A stretch of 64,000 nt of DNA, from the NCBI GenBank assembly GCA_016861105.1, contig BOKS01000010.1, positions 114,189-178,188 on the forward strand. Reading direction: 5' to 3'. Position numbers and translations under genes: made by a program. How positions within the stretch are numbered: position 1 is the first letter of the stretch; the number at the start of each line of letters is the position of its first letter. Source of the stretch: Betaproteobacteria bacterium (GTDB lineage Bacteria; Pseudomonadota; Gammaproteobacteria; Burkholderiales; Casimicrobiaceae). Positions 1 through 8,510 of the stretch are shown here, piece by piece. Below the pieces are notes generated by a model. It saw nothing but the letters and a program-made list of their open reading frames with translations, had not been told where the DNA came from and made no database searches.

Positions 1-942
1 TTCGCTGGTCCACAGGTTCTTGCCGAGCCGCGAGCGGTTGTGGCGGATCAGCGCGTTCGCCGCGTCGAGGATCGTGCCGTGCGAGCGGTAGTTCTGCTCC
101 AGCTTGATCAGCCGCACCGGATGGTCGGGCGTGGCGAAGTCGCGCTCGAAGTGCTGCATGTTCGCGACGCTCGCCCCGCGGAACGCGTAGATCGACTGGT
201 CGTCGTCGCCGACGGCGAACACGGCCGTGCGCTCGCCGGCGAGCAGCCGCAGCCACTTGTACTGCAGCACGTTGGTGTCCTGGAACTCGTCGACCAGCAG
301 GTGCGAGAAGCGCCGGCGGTAGTGCTCGCGGATGGCGTCGCTGCGCGCCAGGAGCTCGTAGCTGCGCAGCAGCAGCTCGGCGAAGTCGACCACGCCCTCG
401 CGGTGGCACATCGCCTCGTAGAGCGCGTAGTGCTCGACCTGCGCGCGCTGGAAGTCGTCGCCCGCCTCCACGGCGCCCGGCCGCAGCCCCGCCTCCTTGC
501 AGTCGGCGACGAAGTACTGCAGCTGCCGCGGCGGATAGCGGTCCTCGTCGAGGACGTGCGCGCGGTACAGGCGCTTGATCAGCGCCAGCTGGTCGGCCGT
601 GTCCATGATCTGGAACAGCTGCGGCAGGTCGGCGTCGCGGTGGTGCGCGCGCAGCATCCGGTTGCACAGCCCGTGGAAGGTGCCGATCCACATGCCCCGC
701 GTGCTCAGCGGCGTGAGCACGGAGAGCCGCGTGAGCATCTCGCGCGCGGCCTTGTTGGTGAACGTGACGGCGAGCACGGACAGCGGGCTCGCCTGCCCGG
801 TCGCGAGCAGCCACGCGATGCGCGTGGTCAGCACGCGCGTCTTGCCGCTGCCCGCGCCGGCGAGGATCAGCGCCGAGGCGTGCGGCAGCGTGACCGCGGC
901 GAGCTGCTCGGGATTGAGGTGGGCGAGGAGCGCGGAGGCCAT
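1..942 (-). CDS. uvrD: DNA helicase II UvrD (N-terminal part, cut by window edge)
   Basis: This is a superfamily 1A 3'-5' DNA helicase acting in nucleotide excision and mismatch repair. Reading from the ATG at 942, 314 residues are visible before the window edge. They carry the Walker A motif GAGSGKTR near residue 30, motif Ia (VTFTNKAAREM), the DEFQDTN Walker B/motif II, and motif III (GDDDQSIYAFRGA). The C-terminal half with motifs IV-VI lies outside, so Rep or PcrA cannot be fully excluded, but the N-terminal spacing fits UvrD. The gene is divergent from argA. A perfect TATAAT lies 45 bases upstream of the ATG. Nothing suggests that the gene itself is broken. Confidence 0.9.
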   Translation of the reverse strand, partial: MASALLAHLNPEQLAAVTLPHASALILAGAGSGKTRVLTTRIAWLLATGQASPLSVLAVTFTNKAAREMLTRLSVLTPLSTRGMWIGTFHGLCNRMLRAHHRDADLPQLFQIMDTADQLALIKRLYRAHVLDEDRYPPRQLQYFVADCKEAGLRPGAVEAGDDFQRAQVEHYALYEAMCHREGVVDFAELLLRSYELLARSDAIREHYRRRFSHLLVDEFQDTNVLQYKWLRLLAGERTAVFAVGDDDQSIYAFRGASVANMQHFERDFATPDHPVRLIKLEQNYRSHGTILDAANALIRHNRSRLGKNLWTSE

Positions 943-986
943 GGCGGCGCGGCGGAGCGCCGGCAGGCCCGGACCCCGAAGCACCG

Positions 987-1031
987 ATTATAGGGAGGCG
1001 CCCGCGGCGGCCCGGGGCCCGACGCTATAAT
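987..1031. promoter_or_regulatory. Divergent -10 boxes for uvrD and argA
   Basis: Two perfect TATAAT hexamers lie back to back in the uvrD-argA spacer. One is on the minus strand (992 to 987), 45 bases before the uvrD ATG. The other is on the plus strand (1026-1031), 46 bases before the argA ATG. Both sit in a similar CTATAATCG context. No good TTGACA-like -35 box is visible at 17-18 bases from either, which is common for GC-rich promoters. Confidence 0.5.
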
Positions 1032-1076
1032 CGCGCCGCTCCCGCCTCCGCGGCCCGCCGCGCGGACCGCTCCCCC

Positions 1077-2429
1077 ATGGCCGCCAAGCCCGAAGCCACG
1101 CCGCCCGCGAACTCCGCGACGATGCGCGCGTTCGTCCACTGGATCCGCGCCGCCGCGCCGTACGTCCACGCCTTCCGCGGCAAGACCTTCGTGATCGCCT
1201 TCGGCGGCGAGGTCGTCGCCGAGGAGACGTTCCTCAACGTCGTGCACGACCTCAACCTGCTGCACAGCCTCGGCATCCACCTCGTCGTCGTGCACGGCTG
1301 TCGCCCGCAGGTGGAGGCGATCCTCGCGCAGCAGGGCTTCCAGAGCCGCTACGCGCACGGCGTGCGCGTGACGGATGCCGACGCGATGGACTGCGTGCTC
1401 GAGGCGGCGGGGCAGGTGCGCGCCCGCATCGAGGCGCTGCTGTCGCTCGGGCTCGCGGGCTCGCCGATGGCGGGCTCACGCAACCGCGTCTCGTCGGGCA
1501 ACTACATCACGGCGAAGCCGCTCGGCATCGTCGACGGCGTCGACATGCTGCACACCGGCGAGGTCCGCCGCGTCGACACCGAGGCGGTCCAGCAGCGCCT
1601 CGACGACGGCGACATCGTGCTGATCTCCCCGATCGGCTACTCGCCGACCGGCGAGATCTTCAACCTGACGGTCGAGGAGGTCGCCACCCAGGTCGCCGTG
1701 CGCTGCTCGGCGATGAAGCTCGTCTTCCTGATCGACGCCGACGGCGTGCGCAACGGCCGGCGCCAGCTCCTCACCGACCTGTCCACGCACGACGCCGAGG
1801 CGCTGCTCGCCAAGAAGGGGGAGCGGCTGACGCAGGACGTGCGCCTGTGCCTGCCCGCCGCCGTGCGCGCCTGCAACAACGGCGTCATGCGCGCCCACCT
1901 GATCCCCCGCCGCCTCGACGGCGCGCTGCTGCTCGAGCTCTTCACGCGCGACGGCGTCGGCACGATGGTGTCGGCGCGGGCGCTCGCGCACCTGCGCAAC
2001 GCCACGATCGACGACGCCGCCGGCATCCTCGCGATCATCCAGCCGCTGGAGGAACAGGGCGTCCTGGTGCGCCGCTCGCGCGAGCGCCTCGAGGCGGAGA
2101 TCGAGCGCTTCGTGGTCGCCGAGTACGACAACCACATCATCGGCTGCGCGGCGCTGTACGCGTTCCCCGACGAGCGCGTCGGCGAGCTCGCCGCGCTAGC
2201 GGTCCACCCCGACTTCCGCCGCGAGGGCTACGGCGAGGCCCTGATGAAGGAGATCGTCGCCCGCGCGCGCAAGCTCCGCCTGCAGGCGCTGTTCGTGCTG
2301 ACGACCCGCACCGCGCACTGGTTCCTCGAGCGCGGCTTCCGCCCGGGCGGCGTCGGCGACCTGCCCCAGCAGAAGCAGGCGCTCTACAATTGGCAGCGGA
2401 AGTCGCAGGTCTACGTGAAGCCGCTCTGA
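1077..2429 (+). CDS. argA: Amino-acid N-acetyltransferase (N-acetylglutamate synthase)
   Basis: It catalyses the first step of arginine synthesis, acetyl-CoA + L-glutamate to N-acetylglutamate, in the cytoplasm. The 450-residue product has the classical ArgA architecture. An amino-acid-kinase fold (about 20-290, with [10 protein letters not shown] near 40 and [13 protein letters not shown] near 75) serves for arginine feedback. A GNAT acetyltransferase domain (about 305-450) carries the acetyl-CoA loop in [17 protein letters not shown]. Length and order match E. coli-type ArgA. The ATG at 1077 is preceded by a good -10 box. yggX follows after 28 bases and is probably co-transcribed. Feedback by arginine is the family rule and was not seen directly. 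Confidence 0.93.
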   Translation: MAAKPEATPPANSATMRAFVHWIRAAAPYVHAFRGKTFVIAFGGEVVAEETFLNVVHDLNLLHSLGIHLVVVHGCRPQVEAILAQQGFQSRYAHGVRVTDADAMDCVLEAAGQVRARIEALLSLGLAGSPMAGSRNRVSSGNYITAKPLGIVDGVDMLHTGEVRRVDTEAVQQRLDDGDIVLISPIGYSPTGEIFNLTVEEVATQVAVRCSAMKLVFLIDADGVRNGRRQLLTDLSTHDAEALLAKKGERLTQDVRLCLPAAVRACNNGVMRAHLIPRRLDGALLLELFTRDGVGTMVSARALAHLRNATIDDAAGILAIIQPLEEQGVLVRRSRERLEAEIERFVVAEYDNHIIGCAALYAFPDERVGELAALAVHPDFRREGYGEALMKEIVARARKLRLQALFVLTTRTAHWFLERGFRPGGVGDLPQQKQALYNWQRKSQVYVKPL

Positions 2430-2457
2430 TCCGCCGTCCCGCCCCAGGAACTCCGTC

Positions 2458-2730
2458 ATGCCCCGAACCGTCCACTGCGTCAAGCTCGGCCGCGAGGCCG
2501 AGGGCCTCGACTTCGCGCCCTATCCGGGCGAGCTCGGCAAGCGCATCTACGAGAACGTCTCCAAGGAGGCGTGGGCGCAGTGGCTGCGCCATCAGACGAT
2601 GCTGGTGAACGAGAACCGCCTCTCGCTGGCCGACGCCCGCGCCCGCAAGTGGCTCGCCGAGCAGATGGAGAAGCACTTCTTCGGCGGCGGTGCCGAGATG
2701 CCGCAGGGCTACGTCCCGCCGACGGAATGA
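2458..2730 (+). CDS. yggX: Probable Fe(2+)-trafficking protein YggX
   Basis: A 90-residue cytoplasmic protein of the YggX family, linked to protection of iron-sulfur clusters against oxidative damage and to iron trafficking. It shows the family start ([19 protein letters not shown], with the conserved Cys at 7), the [18 protein letters not shown] block and the [11 protein letters not shown] helix. Length is typical (about 90). It sits 28 bases behind argA, and its stop overlaps the next gene by four bases (ATGA), so the three plus-strand genes look like one transcript. The next product has a peroxidase-like fold, which would suit a shared oxidative-stress role; that link is inference. Confidence 0.92.
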   Translation: MPRTVHCVKLGREAEGLDFAPYPGELGKRIYENVSKEAWAQWLRHQTMLVNENRLSLADARARKWLAEQMEKHFFGGGAEMPQGYVPPTE

Positions 2731-3350
2731 GCGCGCCCCCCGCCCCCGCAGCCGCCGCGCACGCGGTGCCGCTGTCGCGCTACCCGGTGCCCGCGCTCGA
2801 CGAGATGCCCGACGACGTGCGCGCGCGCATCCTCGAGGTGCAAGAGAAGTCTGGGTTCGTGCCGAACGTGTTCCTGGCCCTCGCGCACCGTCCCGACGAG
2901 TTCCGGGCGTTCTTCGCCTACCACGACGCGCTGATGGCCAAGGAGGGCGGCCTCACGAAGGCCGAGCGGGAGATGATCGTCGTCGCCACGTCGGGCGCGA
3001 ACGACTGCCTCTACTGCGTCGTGGCGCACGGCGCGATCCTGCGCATCTACGCGAAGAACCCGCTCGTCGCCGACCAGGTCGCGGTCAACTACCGCAAGGC
3101 GGACATCGCGCCGCGGCAGAAGGCCATGCTCGCGTTCGCGCTGAAGGTCGCCACCGACTCGGCGTCGCTGGGCGACGAGGACCACGCGGCGCTGCGCGCG
3201 CACGGCTTCTCGGACGAGGACGTCTGGGACGTCGGCGCGATCGCGGCGTTCTTCGCGCTGTCGAACCGCATGGCCAACCTGATCGCGCTGCGGCCCAACG
3301 ACGAGTTCTTCCTGCTAGGCCGCGTCCCGCGCGACAGGACCCCGCGCTAG
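2727..3350 (+). CDS. AhpD-like peroxidase-related protein (carboxymuconolactone decarboxylase fold)
   Basis: A 207-residue protein of the uncharacterised peroxidase-related (AhpD-like) family. The diagnostic motif is Cys94-x2-Cys97-x3-His101 (CLYCVVAH), the redox centre of alkylhydroperoxidase D folds. It follows a helix [18 protein letters not shown] and precedes the R-Q-K-A-M-L-A-F-A stretch typical of the family. The ATG at 2727 overlaps the yggX stop (ATGA), which fixes the start. The likely role is peroxide or organic hydroperoxide reduction; substrate and electron donor are unknown. The transcript probably ends in the convergent gap before cysNC. Confidence 0.8.
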   Translation: MSAPPAPAAAAHAVPLSRYPVPALDEMPDDVRARILEVQEKSGFVPNVFLALAHRPDEFRAFFAYHDALMAKEGGLTKAEREMIVVATSGANDCLYCVVAHGAILRIYAKNPLVADQVAVNYRKADIAPRQKAMLAFALKVATDSASLGDEDHAALRAHGFSDEDVWDVGAIAAFFALSNRMANLIALRPNDEFFLLGRVPRDRTPR

Positions 3351-3402
3351 CGTCCCGTCCGCCCGACGGCGCCCGGCCGGCGTGGACGGGCGCCGGGACG
3401 CG
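3351..3402. terminator. Possible bidirectional terminator region between convergent genes
   Basis: The 52-base gap between the convergent peroxidase and cysNC genes has self-complementary arms. CGTCCCG at 3351-3357 can pair with CGGGACG at 3394-3400, and CCCGTCC at 3354-3360 can pair with GGACGGG at 3384-3390. There is no T-run, so termination is inferred from the position and the hairpin potential. Confidence 0.3.
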
Positions 3403-5322
3403 TCAGCCGCGGCACTGCGCGAGCACGAACGCGCACAGCCGCTCGACCGAGGCGGCGACGTCCTCGCGGCGCGTGTCGATCGTCAGGTCCGCCGCCTCCG
3501 GCGGCTCGTAGGGGCTGTCGACGCCGGTCATGCCCTTGAGCGTCCCTGCGCGCGCCCGGCGGTACAGCCCCTTGGGATCGCGCGCCTCGCAGGTCGCGAC
3601 GTCGCTGTCCACGTGGACCTCGAGGAAGCGCCGCGGCCCGGCGGCGGCGCGCGCGCGGGCGCGGTCGTCGCGGTACGGGGAGATGAACGCCGTGATGCAG
3701 ACCACGCCGGCGTCGGCGAACAGCGCGGCCACCTCGCCGACGCGGCGGATGTTCTCCTGGCGGTCCTCCGGCGAGAAGCCCAGGTCCGCGTTGAGGCCGC
3801 CGCGCACGTTGTCGCCGTCGAGCGTGTACACCGACCAGCCGAGGTCGAACAGGCGTCGTTCCAGCGCCATCGCCAGCGTCGACTTGCCCGCGCCCGACAG
3901 TCCGGTCAGCCAGACGACAGCTCCCGCGTGTCCGGCCCGCGCCGTCCGCTCCTCCGGCTGCACGTGGTGGCGCACCGCGGTCAGGTCGGCCCGCGGGCGC
4001 GCGCGCAGGCGGCGCTGGTCCGGATAGCCGGAGGCGTCGATCACGCCGCCGCCGACGATCGCGCCGTCGTCGGCGAGCACGAAGCGGCCCGTCGCGGGCA
4101 GGCGCGCGGCGTCGTCGACCGCGAGCAGCGCGTCGCAGCGCAGCGTTACGCGCGCCACGCCGCCTTCGCCGACGACCGGCGCGTCGATGCGCTCGAGCGA
4201 GGCGTCGTCGAGCACGTGGTGGACGGCCGCCAGCTGCGCGCCCACCTCGCGGGTGCCGATGCGCAGCACGAGCCGGCGTCCCGGCGCGAGCGCGCCGTGG
4301 CCCAGCCAGAACAGGTCGGCGTCGAACACCGGCGTGAGCTTGGGCGGGTCGTCCGGCGCGCACGCGAGCTCGCCGCGCTCGACCACGATCTCCTCGTCGA
4401 AGACGATGGCGGCGTTGTCGCCGGCGACCGCGAGCTGTGGGGCGAGCGGCCAGCCCGCGAGCGCCGCCACGCGCGCCTCGCGCGTTCCCGGCAGCAGCAG
4501 CACGCGGTCGCCCGCCGCGAGCGTGCCGCTGTCGAGGCGCCCGGCGACGATGCGCCGCCCGTCGATGCGGTAGACGTCCTGCACGTAGACGCGCAGCGGC
4601 AGCGCGGCGCCTGCCGCAGCGCGCTCCGGCAGCGACTCCAGCGCCGCGACGAGCGTCGGCCCGGACCACCACGGAGCCTCGGACGGGGGACGCACGAGGT
4701 TCGCGCCGGCGCGCGCCGACGCGGGCACGATCGCGTGCGCCGCGAGCCCGAGTCGCGCGAGCGCGTCCGCGAGGGCGTCGCGCACGGCGCGGAAGCGATC
4801 CTCGCGCCAGTCGACGAGGTCCATCTTGTTGACGGCGACCACGACGTCGCGGACGCCGAGCAGCCGCAGCAGCGCGAGGTGGCGCCGCGTCTGCGCCTGC
4901 GCGCCCGAGGCCGCGTCGACGACGAGCAGCGCGGACTGCGTGTCCGCCGCGCCGGTGACGAGGTTGCGGAGCAGCTCGCGGTGGCCCGGCGCGTCGATGA
5001 CCAGGAGGTCGCGCCGCGGGGTTCGCACGCGCACGCGCGTCGTGTCGAGCGTGATCGCCTGGTCGCGCTCGAGCTGCAGCGCGTCGAGCACGAACGACCA
5101 CTCCAGCGGCACTCCGCGCCTGTCGCTCGCGGCGGCGAGCGCCGCGACCTTCCCCGCCGGCAGGAGGTCGAGCTCGTGCAGCAGGCGCCCGAGCAGCGAC
5201 GACTTGCCGTGGTCGACGTGCCCGGCGAGGCACACGGCGAGCGGCGCGGCCGGAGCCGCGTGTACCGCGTCGGCGCCTGCGGCCGCCTCCGGTTCCGGCC
5301 CGCCCGACGGCGCGCTGCTCAC
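3403..5322 (-). CDS. cysNC: Bifunctional sulfate adenylyltransferase subunit 1 / adenylylsulfate kinase (CysNC)
   Basis: A fused sulfate-activation enzyme. The N-terminal GTPase half (CysN type) drives ATP + sulfate to APS together with CysD, and the C-terminal APS kinase (CysC) makes PAPS. In 639 residues one sees G1 GHVDHGKSS (34-42), an APGH G3, NKMD G4, EF-Tu-like beta barrels, then the kinase P-loop GLSGAGKST near 470, DGDNVRGGLN and FISPYRDD. The GTPase is not the standard E. coli CysN type: it reads LDALQLERDQAITLDTT and GHVDHGKS where CysN usually has GSVDDGKS. The start is GTG at 5322, one base after the cysD stop. No cysH, cysI or cysJ is nearby, so assimilation and sulfation are both possible uses. 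Confidence 0.85.
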   Translation of the reverse strand: MSSAPSGGPEPEAAAGADAVHAAPAAPLAVCLAGHVDHGKSSLLGRLLHELDLLPAGKVAALAAASDRRGVPLEWSFVLDALQLERDQAITLDTTRVRVRTPRRDLLVIDAPGHRELLRNLVTGAADTQSALLVVDAASGAQAQTRRHLALLRLLGVRDVVVAVNKMDLVDWREDRFRAVRDALADALARLGLAAHAIVPASARAGANLVRPPSEAPWWSGPTLVAALESLPERAAAGAALPLRVYVQDVYRIDGRRIVAGRLDSGTLAAGDRVLLLPGTREARVAALAGWPLAPQLAVAGDNAAIVFDEEIVVERGELACAPDDPPKLTPVFDADLFWLGHGALAPGRRLVLRIGTREVGAQLAAVHHVLDDASLERIDAPVVGEGGVARVTLRCDALLAVDDAARLPATGRFVLADDGAIVGGGVIDASGYPDQRRLRARPRADLTAVRHHVQPEERTARAGHAGAVVWLTGLSGAGKSTLAMALERRLFDLGWSVYTLDGDNVRGGLNADLGFSPEDRQENIRRVGEVAALFADAGVVCITAFISPYRDDRARARAAAGPRRFLEVHVDSDVATCEARDPKGLYRRARAGTLKGMTGVDSPYEPPEAADLTIDTRREDVAASVERLCAFVLAQCRG

Positions 5323-5323
5323 G

Positions 5324-6124
5324 CTACATGTACCCCGCGCTGCGCAGGCGCTCGAAGGCGTCCTCGCGCTCGTGGTCCATCGCGCGACCCGCGCGCTCCT
5401 CGGTGCGCGTGGACGCGAGCTCCGCGATGATCGCGTCGATCGAGTCGGCGCCCGATGGCACGGGCGCGGTGATGTCGCGCTCGCCCAGCGAGCGGAACCG
5501 CTTGCCGTCGCGGGCGAGGTAGAGCTCGCAGAACGGGATGCCCTCGCGCTTGATGTAGCGCCAGACGTCGAGCTCGGTCCAGGCGAGCAGCGGATGCACG
5601 CGCACGTGCCCCCCGGGCGGCGGCGCGGCCTCGTAGTGCCCCCACAGCTCGGTCGGCTGCGCGCGCACGTGCCAGCGCCCTTCGGCGTCGCGCGGGCTCA
5701 TCGCACGCTCCTTGCCGCGGACCGGCTGCTCGTCGCGGCGGATGCCGAGGATCACGCCGGCGTAGCGGCGCTGCGCGATCAGCCGCTTGAGGCCCAGCGT
5801 CTTGCGCGCGGCGGCGCGCGCGGCCGGCGGCAGCGACGCGTCGGTCTCCTCGACCGGGGGGCACGGCGCGTCGACGTAGTCGAGGCCCCACTCGCGCACG
5901 TAGCGGTCGCGGAACGCGTACACCTCGGGGAACTCGTTGCCCGTGTCGAGGAGGATCACGGGGAACGGCACGCGGCCGACGAAGGCCTTGCGGGCGAGCC
6001 ACACCAGCGTGTTCGAGTCCTTGCCGAGCGACCACAGCATCGCGAGCGGCTGCAGGCGCCGGTAGGCCTCGCGGAGGACGTGGATCGCGTGCTGCTCGAG
6101 CGCGTCGAGGGGATCGGCGGACAT
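5324..6124 (-). CDS. cysD: Sulfate adenylyltransferase subunit 2 (CysD), divergent type
   Basis: The small ATP-pyrophosphatase-fold subunit of ATP sulfurylase, partner of the downstream CysNC. From the ATG at 6124 it has 266 residues. Markers are the PP-loop SLGKDS near residue 37, LLDTGNEFPEVYAFRDRYV, GIRRDEQPVRGKER, and HPLLAWTELDVWRYI, all landmarks of CysD. The C-terminus (TRTEERAGRAMDHE and a final FERLRSAGYM) departs from the usual end and matches the divergent CysNC partner. An ATG at 6160 would add 12 residues; I chose 6124 because the helix LEQHAIHVL then sits where CysD normally begins. The one-base spacing to cysNC shows a two-gene operon. Confidence 0.85.
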   Translation of the reverse strand: MSADPLDALEQHAIHVLREAYRRLQPLAMLWSLGKDSNTLVWLARKAFVGRVPFPVILLDTGNEFPEVYAFRDRYVREWGLDYVDAPCPPVEETDASLPPAARAAARKTLGLKRLIAQRRYAGVILGIRRDEQPVRGKERAMSPRDAEGRWHVRAQPTELWGHYEAAPPPGGHVRVHPLLAWTELDVWRYIKREGIPFCELYLARDGKRFRSLGERDITAPVPSGADSIDAIIAELASTRTEERAGRAMDHEREDAFERLRSAGYM

Positions 6125-6247
6125 GGCGCGGGGACCCGGGCCCGCGCACGCCGCGGGCACGCGCGCCCGCGGCGCGAACGCGCCCCGTTCCGCGCGATGG
6201 TACCGCGAGCGCCGCCGCCCGCGCCGGCGGCGGCGCTCGGGGCAGCG

Positions 6248-7120
6248 CTACCCGAGGTGCTGCTTGAACCAGGCGGTCGCGCGCTTCCAGCCGTCCTCGG
6301 CCTTGTCCTTGCGGTAGGTCGGGCGGTAGTCGGCGTGGAACGCGTGCGGCGTGTCCGGATAGATGACCAGGTCGGACTTCGCGTTGCCCGCCGCCTTCAG
6401 CGCGGCGAAGAACTTCTCGACCGTGTCGTTCGGGATCCCGGCGTCCGCACCGCCGTACAACCCCAGCACCGGCGCCCGGACCTGCGCAGCCACGTCGAGC
6501 GGCGTCCGGTCGTTGGGATAATAGGCGCGGGCGGTCGGCCCGTACCAGGCCACCGCGGCGTCGACGTCGCGGTTGTGCGCGGCGTACATGAGCGTGATGC
6601 GCCCGCCCCAGCAGAAGCCGGTGATGCCGAGGCGCCCGACGTCGGCCTTGCCCTCCGAGCGGGCGAACGCGACCGCGGCGTCGAGGTCCCCCATGACCTC
6701 GCCGTCCGGCGTGCGGGCGACGACCTCCTTCAGCAGCGCCTGCACGTCCGTGTACTTGCCGGCGTCGCCCTGCCGGGCGAACAGCTCCGGCGCGATCGCG
6801 TAGTAGCCGAGCTTCGCGAACCGGCGGCACACGTCGCGGATGTGCTCGTGCACGCCGAAGATCTCGGACACGACGAGGATCGTCGGGAACGGGCCGCCGC
6901 TCGCCGGCATGGCGCGGTACGCCGCCATCGCGCCACCCTTGGCCGGCACCTTGACCTCGCCGGCCGTGAGCCCGTCGGCGGGCGTGGTGATCGTCTGCGC
7001 GCCCACCGGCAGCACGGCGGCGGCGAAGCCCGCGCCCAGCGTGGTCACGACGAACGTGCGGCGATCGACATTGCGCTGCGCGAGCAGGCTGCGCAGCTCC
7101 GGCGGTAGAACGTTGCCCAT
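6248..7120 (-). CDS. Exported dienelactone hydrolase family protein
   Basis: An alpha/beta hydrolase of the dienelactone hydrolase family, 290 residues. The catalytic triad is visible: Cys170 in GITGFCWGGR, Asp226 in YGGADAG, and His259 in DTPHAFH. The N-terminus carries a twin-arginine-like signal (VDRRTFVVTTLGAGFAAAV, Arg20-Arg21) with an Ala-rich hydrophobic stretch to about residue 42, so the enzyme is probably periplasmic. It lies 89 bases downstream of pyrC' on the same strand and may be read through from the pyrimidine operon, but no functional link is evident. The natural substrate is unknown; a chlorocatechol pathway role is unsupported because no other degradation gene is near. Confidence 0.85.
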   Translation of the reverse strand: MGNVLPPELRSLLAQRNVDRRTFVVTTLGAGFAAAVLPVGAQTITTPADGLTAGEVKVPAKGGAMAAYRAMPASGGPFPTILVVSEIFGVHEHIRDVCRRFAKLGYYAIAPELFARQGDAGKYTDVQALLKEVVARTPDGEVMGDLDAAVAFARSEGKADVGRLGITGFCWGGRITLMYAAHNRDVDAAVAWYGPTARAYYPNDRTPLDVAAQVRAPVLGLYGGADAGIPNDTVEKFFAALKAAGNAKSDLVIYPDTPHAFHADYRPTYRKDKAEDGWKRATAWFKQHLG

Positions 7121-7209
7121 CTTCGAGGTCTCCAGCGGAAGGCGCCGCGCAGGCGGCGCGGATCGGACATGCCGGCCCGTGCGGGCCGGGGCGAAAAAAG
7201 CATGCGGCG

Positions 7210-8490
7210 CTATCGCCGCGCGGCGTGGACGACGTGGCCGCCGACGATCGTCCAGCGCGCGCGGCCGACCACCTCCAGCCCCGCGAATGGCGAGTTCTTC
7301 CCCTGGCTCGACAGCTCCGGGGGAAGGACGCGCCACGGCTCGTCGGGATCGAACACGCACACGTCGGCGGGTCCCCCGACGCGCAGCGTCCCCGCATCCA
7401 CGCCGAGCAGGTCGGCCGGGCGGCGGGTGATGCGGTCGAGCGCCGCGAGCAGCGGCAGTCCGGCGTCCCGCGCCCATTGGAGCGTCAGCGGCAGCAACAG
7501 TTCCAGGCCCGTCGCGCCCGGCTCGGCCTCGGCGAACGGCAGGAGCTTCGCGTCGTCGTCCACGGGCGCGTGGTCGGAGCAGACGGCGTCGATCGTTCCG
7601 TCGGCGAGGGCGGCCCGCAGCGCCTCCCGGTCGCGGGTGCCGCGCAGCGGCGGCACGAACCGCGCCTGCGGGTCGAACCAGCCGATGTCGACGTCGCACA
7701 GGTGCAGGTGGTGGACGCCGACGTCCGCCGTGACGCGCAGCCCCTCCGCCTTGGCCGCGCGCAGCATCGCCACGCCGCCGGCCGACGACAGGCGCGCCAC
7801 GTGGACGCGCGAGCCGGTCTCGCGCGCGAGCGCGAAGATGGTCGACAGCGCGACGGTCTCGGCGATCGCCGGGACCGTCGGCAGCCCGAGCCGCGTGGCC
7901 ACCACCCCCTCGTGCGCGACGCCCCCGCGGGCGAGGTGCGCGTCCTGCGGCCGCAGCCAGACGCGGTGGCCGAAGGTCTGCGCGTACTGCAGCGCCCGCA
8001 GCAGCACCTGCGTGTCGGCGAGCGGATGGTCGGCGTTGGAGAACGCGACGCACCCGGCGTCGGCCAGCTCGCCCATCTCGGTGAGCGCCTCGCCGGCCAG
8101 CCGCTGGGTGAGCGCGCCGACCGGGTACACGTGCGCCTGGTTCAGGAGCCGCGCGCGATGCCTGAGCATCTGGACCAGCCCCGGCTCGTCGAGCGGCGGG
8201 TCGGTGTCGGGCGGGCACGCGAGGCTCGTGACCCCGCCGGCGACCGCGGCCCGCAGCTCCGACTCGAGCGTGGCCTTGTACTCGAGACCCGGCTCGCGCA
8301 GCCGCGCCGACAGGTCGACGAAGCCGGGCGCGACGACGAGGCCGCGCGCGTCGAGCGTGGCCGCCGGCGCGAACCCGGCCGGCGCCTCGCCGACCGCGGC
8401 GATGCGGCCGTCGCGCACGAACAGCCCGCCGCGGCGGTCGAGCCCCGTCGCCGGGTCGATCAGGCGTCCGTCGATGATCGCGAGGTCCAC
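7210..8490 (-). CDS. pyrC': Non-catalytic dihydroorotase-like protein (PyrC'/PyrX)
   Basis: A 426-residue amidohydrolase-fold protein of the type I dihydroorotase family, read from a GTG at 8490. It keeps the fold (APGFVDL, LREPG, PPLRGTRDREAL, CSDHAP) but has lost zinc ligands. The usual DLHVHLREPG is DLSARLREPG, so both histidines (positions 61 and 63) are Ser and Arg. The His after SDHAP is Val, and NPPLR is VPPLR. In Pseudomonas such a PyrC' is inactive and holds the aspartate carbamoyltransferase in its dodecamer. The gene lies 20 bases behind pyrB, as in that system. A true PyrC must be encoded elsewhere. Confidence 0.88.
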   Translation of the reverse strand: MDLAIIDGRLIDPATGLDRRGGLFVRDGRIAAVGEAPAGFAPAATLDARGLVVAPGFVDLSARLREPGLEYKATLESELRAAVAGGVTSLACPPDTDPPLDEPGLVQMLRHRARLLNQAHVYPVGALTQRLAGEALTEMGELADAGCVAFSNADHPLADTQVLLRALQYAQTFGHRVWLRPQDAHLARGGVAHEGVVATRLGLPTVPAIAETVALSTIFALARETGSRVHVARLSSAGGVAMLRAAKAEGLRVTADVGVHHLHLCDVDIGWFDPQARFVPPLRGTRDREALRAALADGTIDAVCSDHAPVDDDAKLLPFAEAEPGATGLELLLPLTLQWARDAGLPLLAALDRITRRPADLLGVDAGTLRVGGPADVCVFDPDEPWRVLPPELSSQGKNSPFAGLEVVGRARWTIVGGHVVHAARR

Positions 8491-8510
8491 GGCGTGACGT
8501 TCCTCGGGCC

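Noticed and set aside
7172..7189. Perfect hairpin beside a run of six A's after pyrC', considered as an intrinsic terminator
   Set aside because: On the minus strand the T-run comes before the stem, and on the plus strand an A-run follows it, so neither strand has stem then T-run. It may still be a structured spacer.
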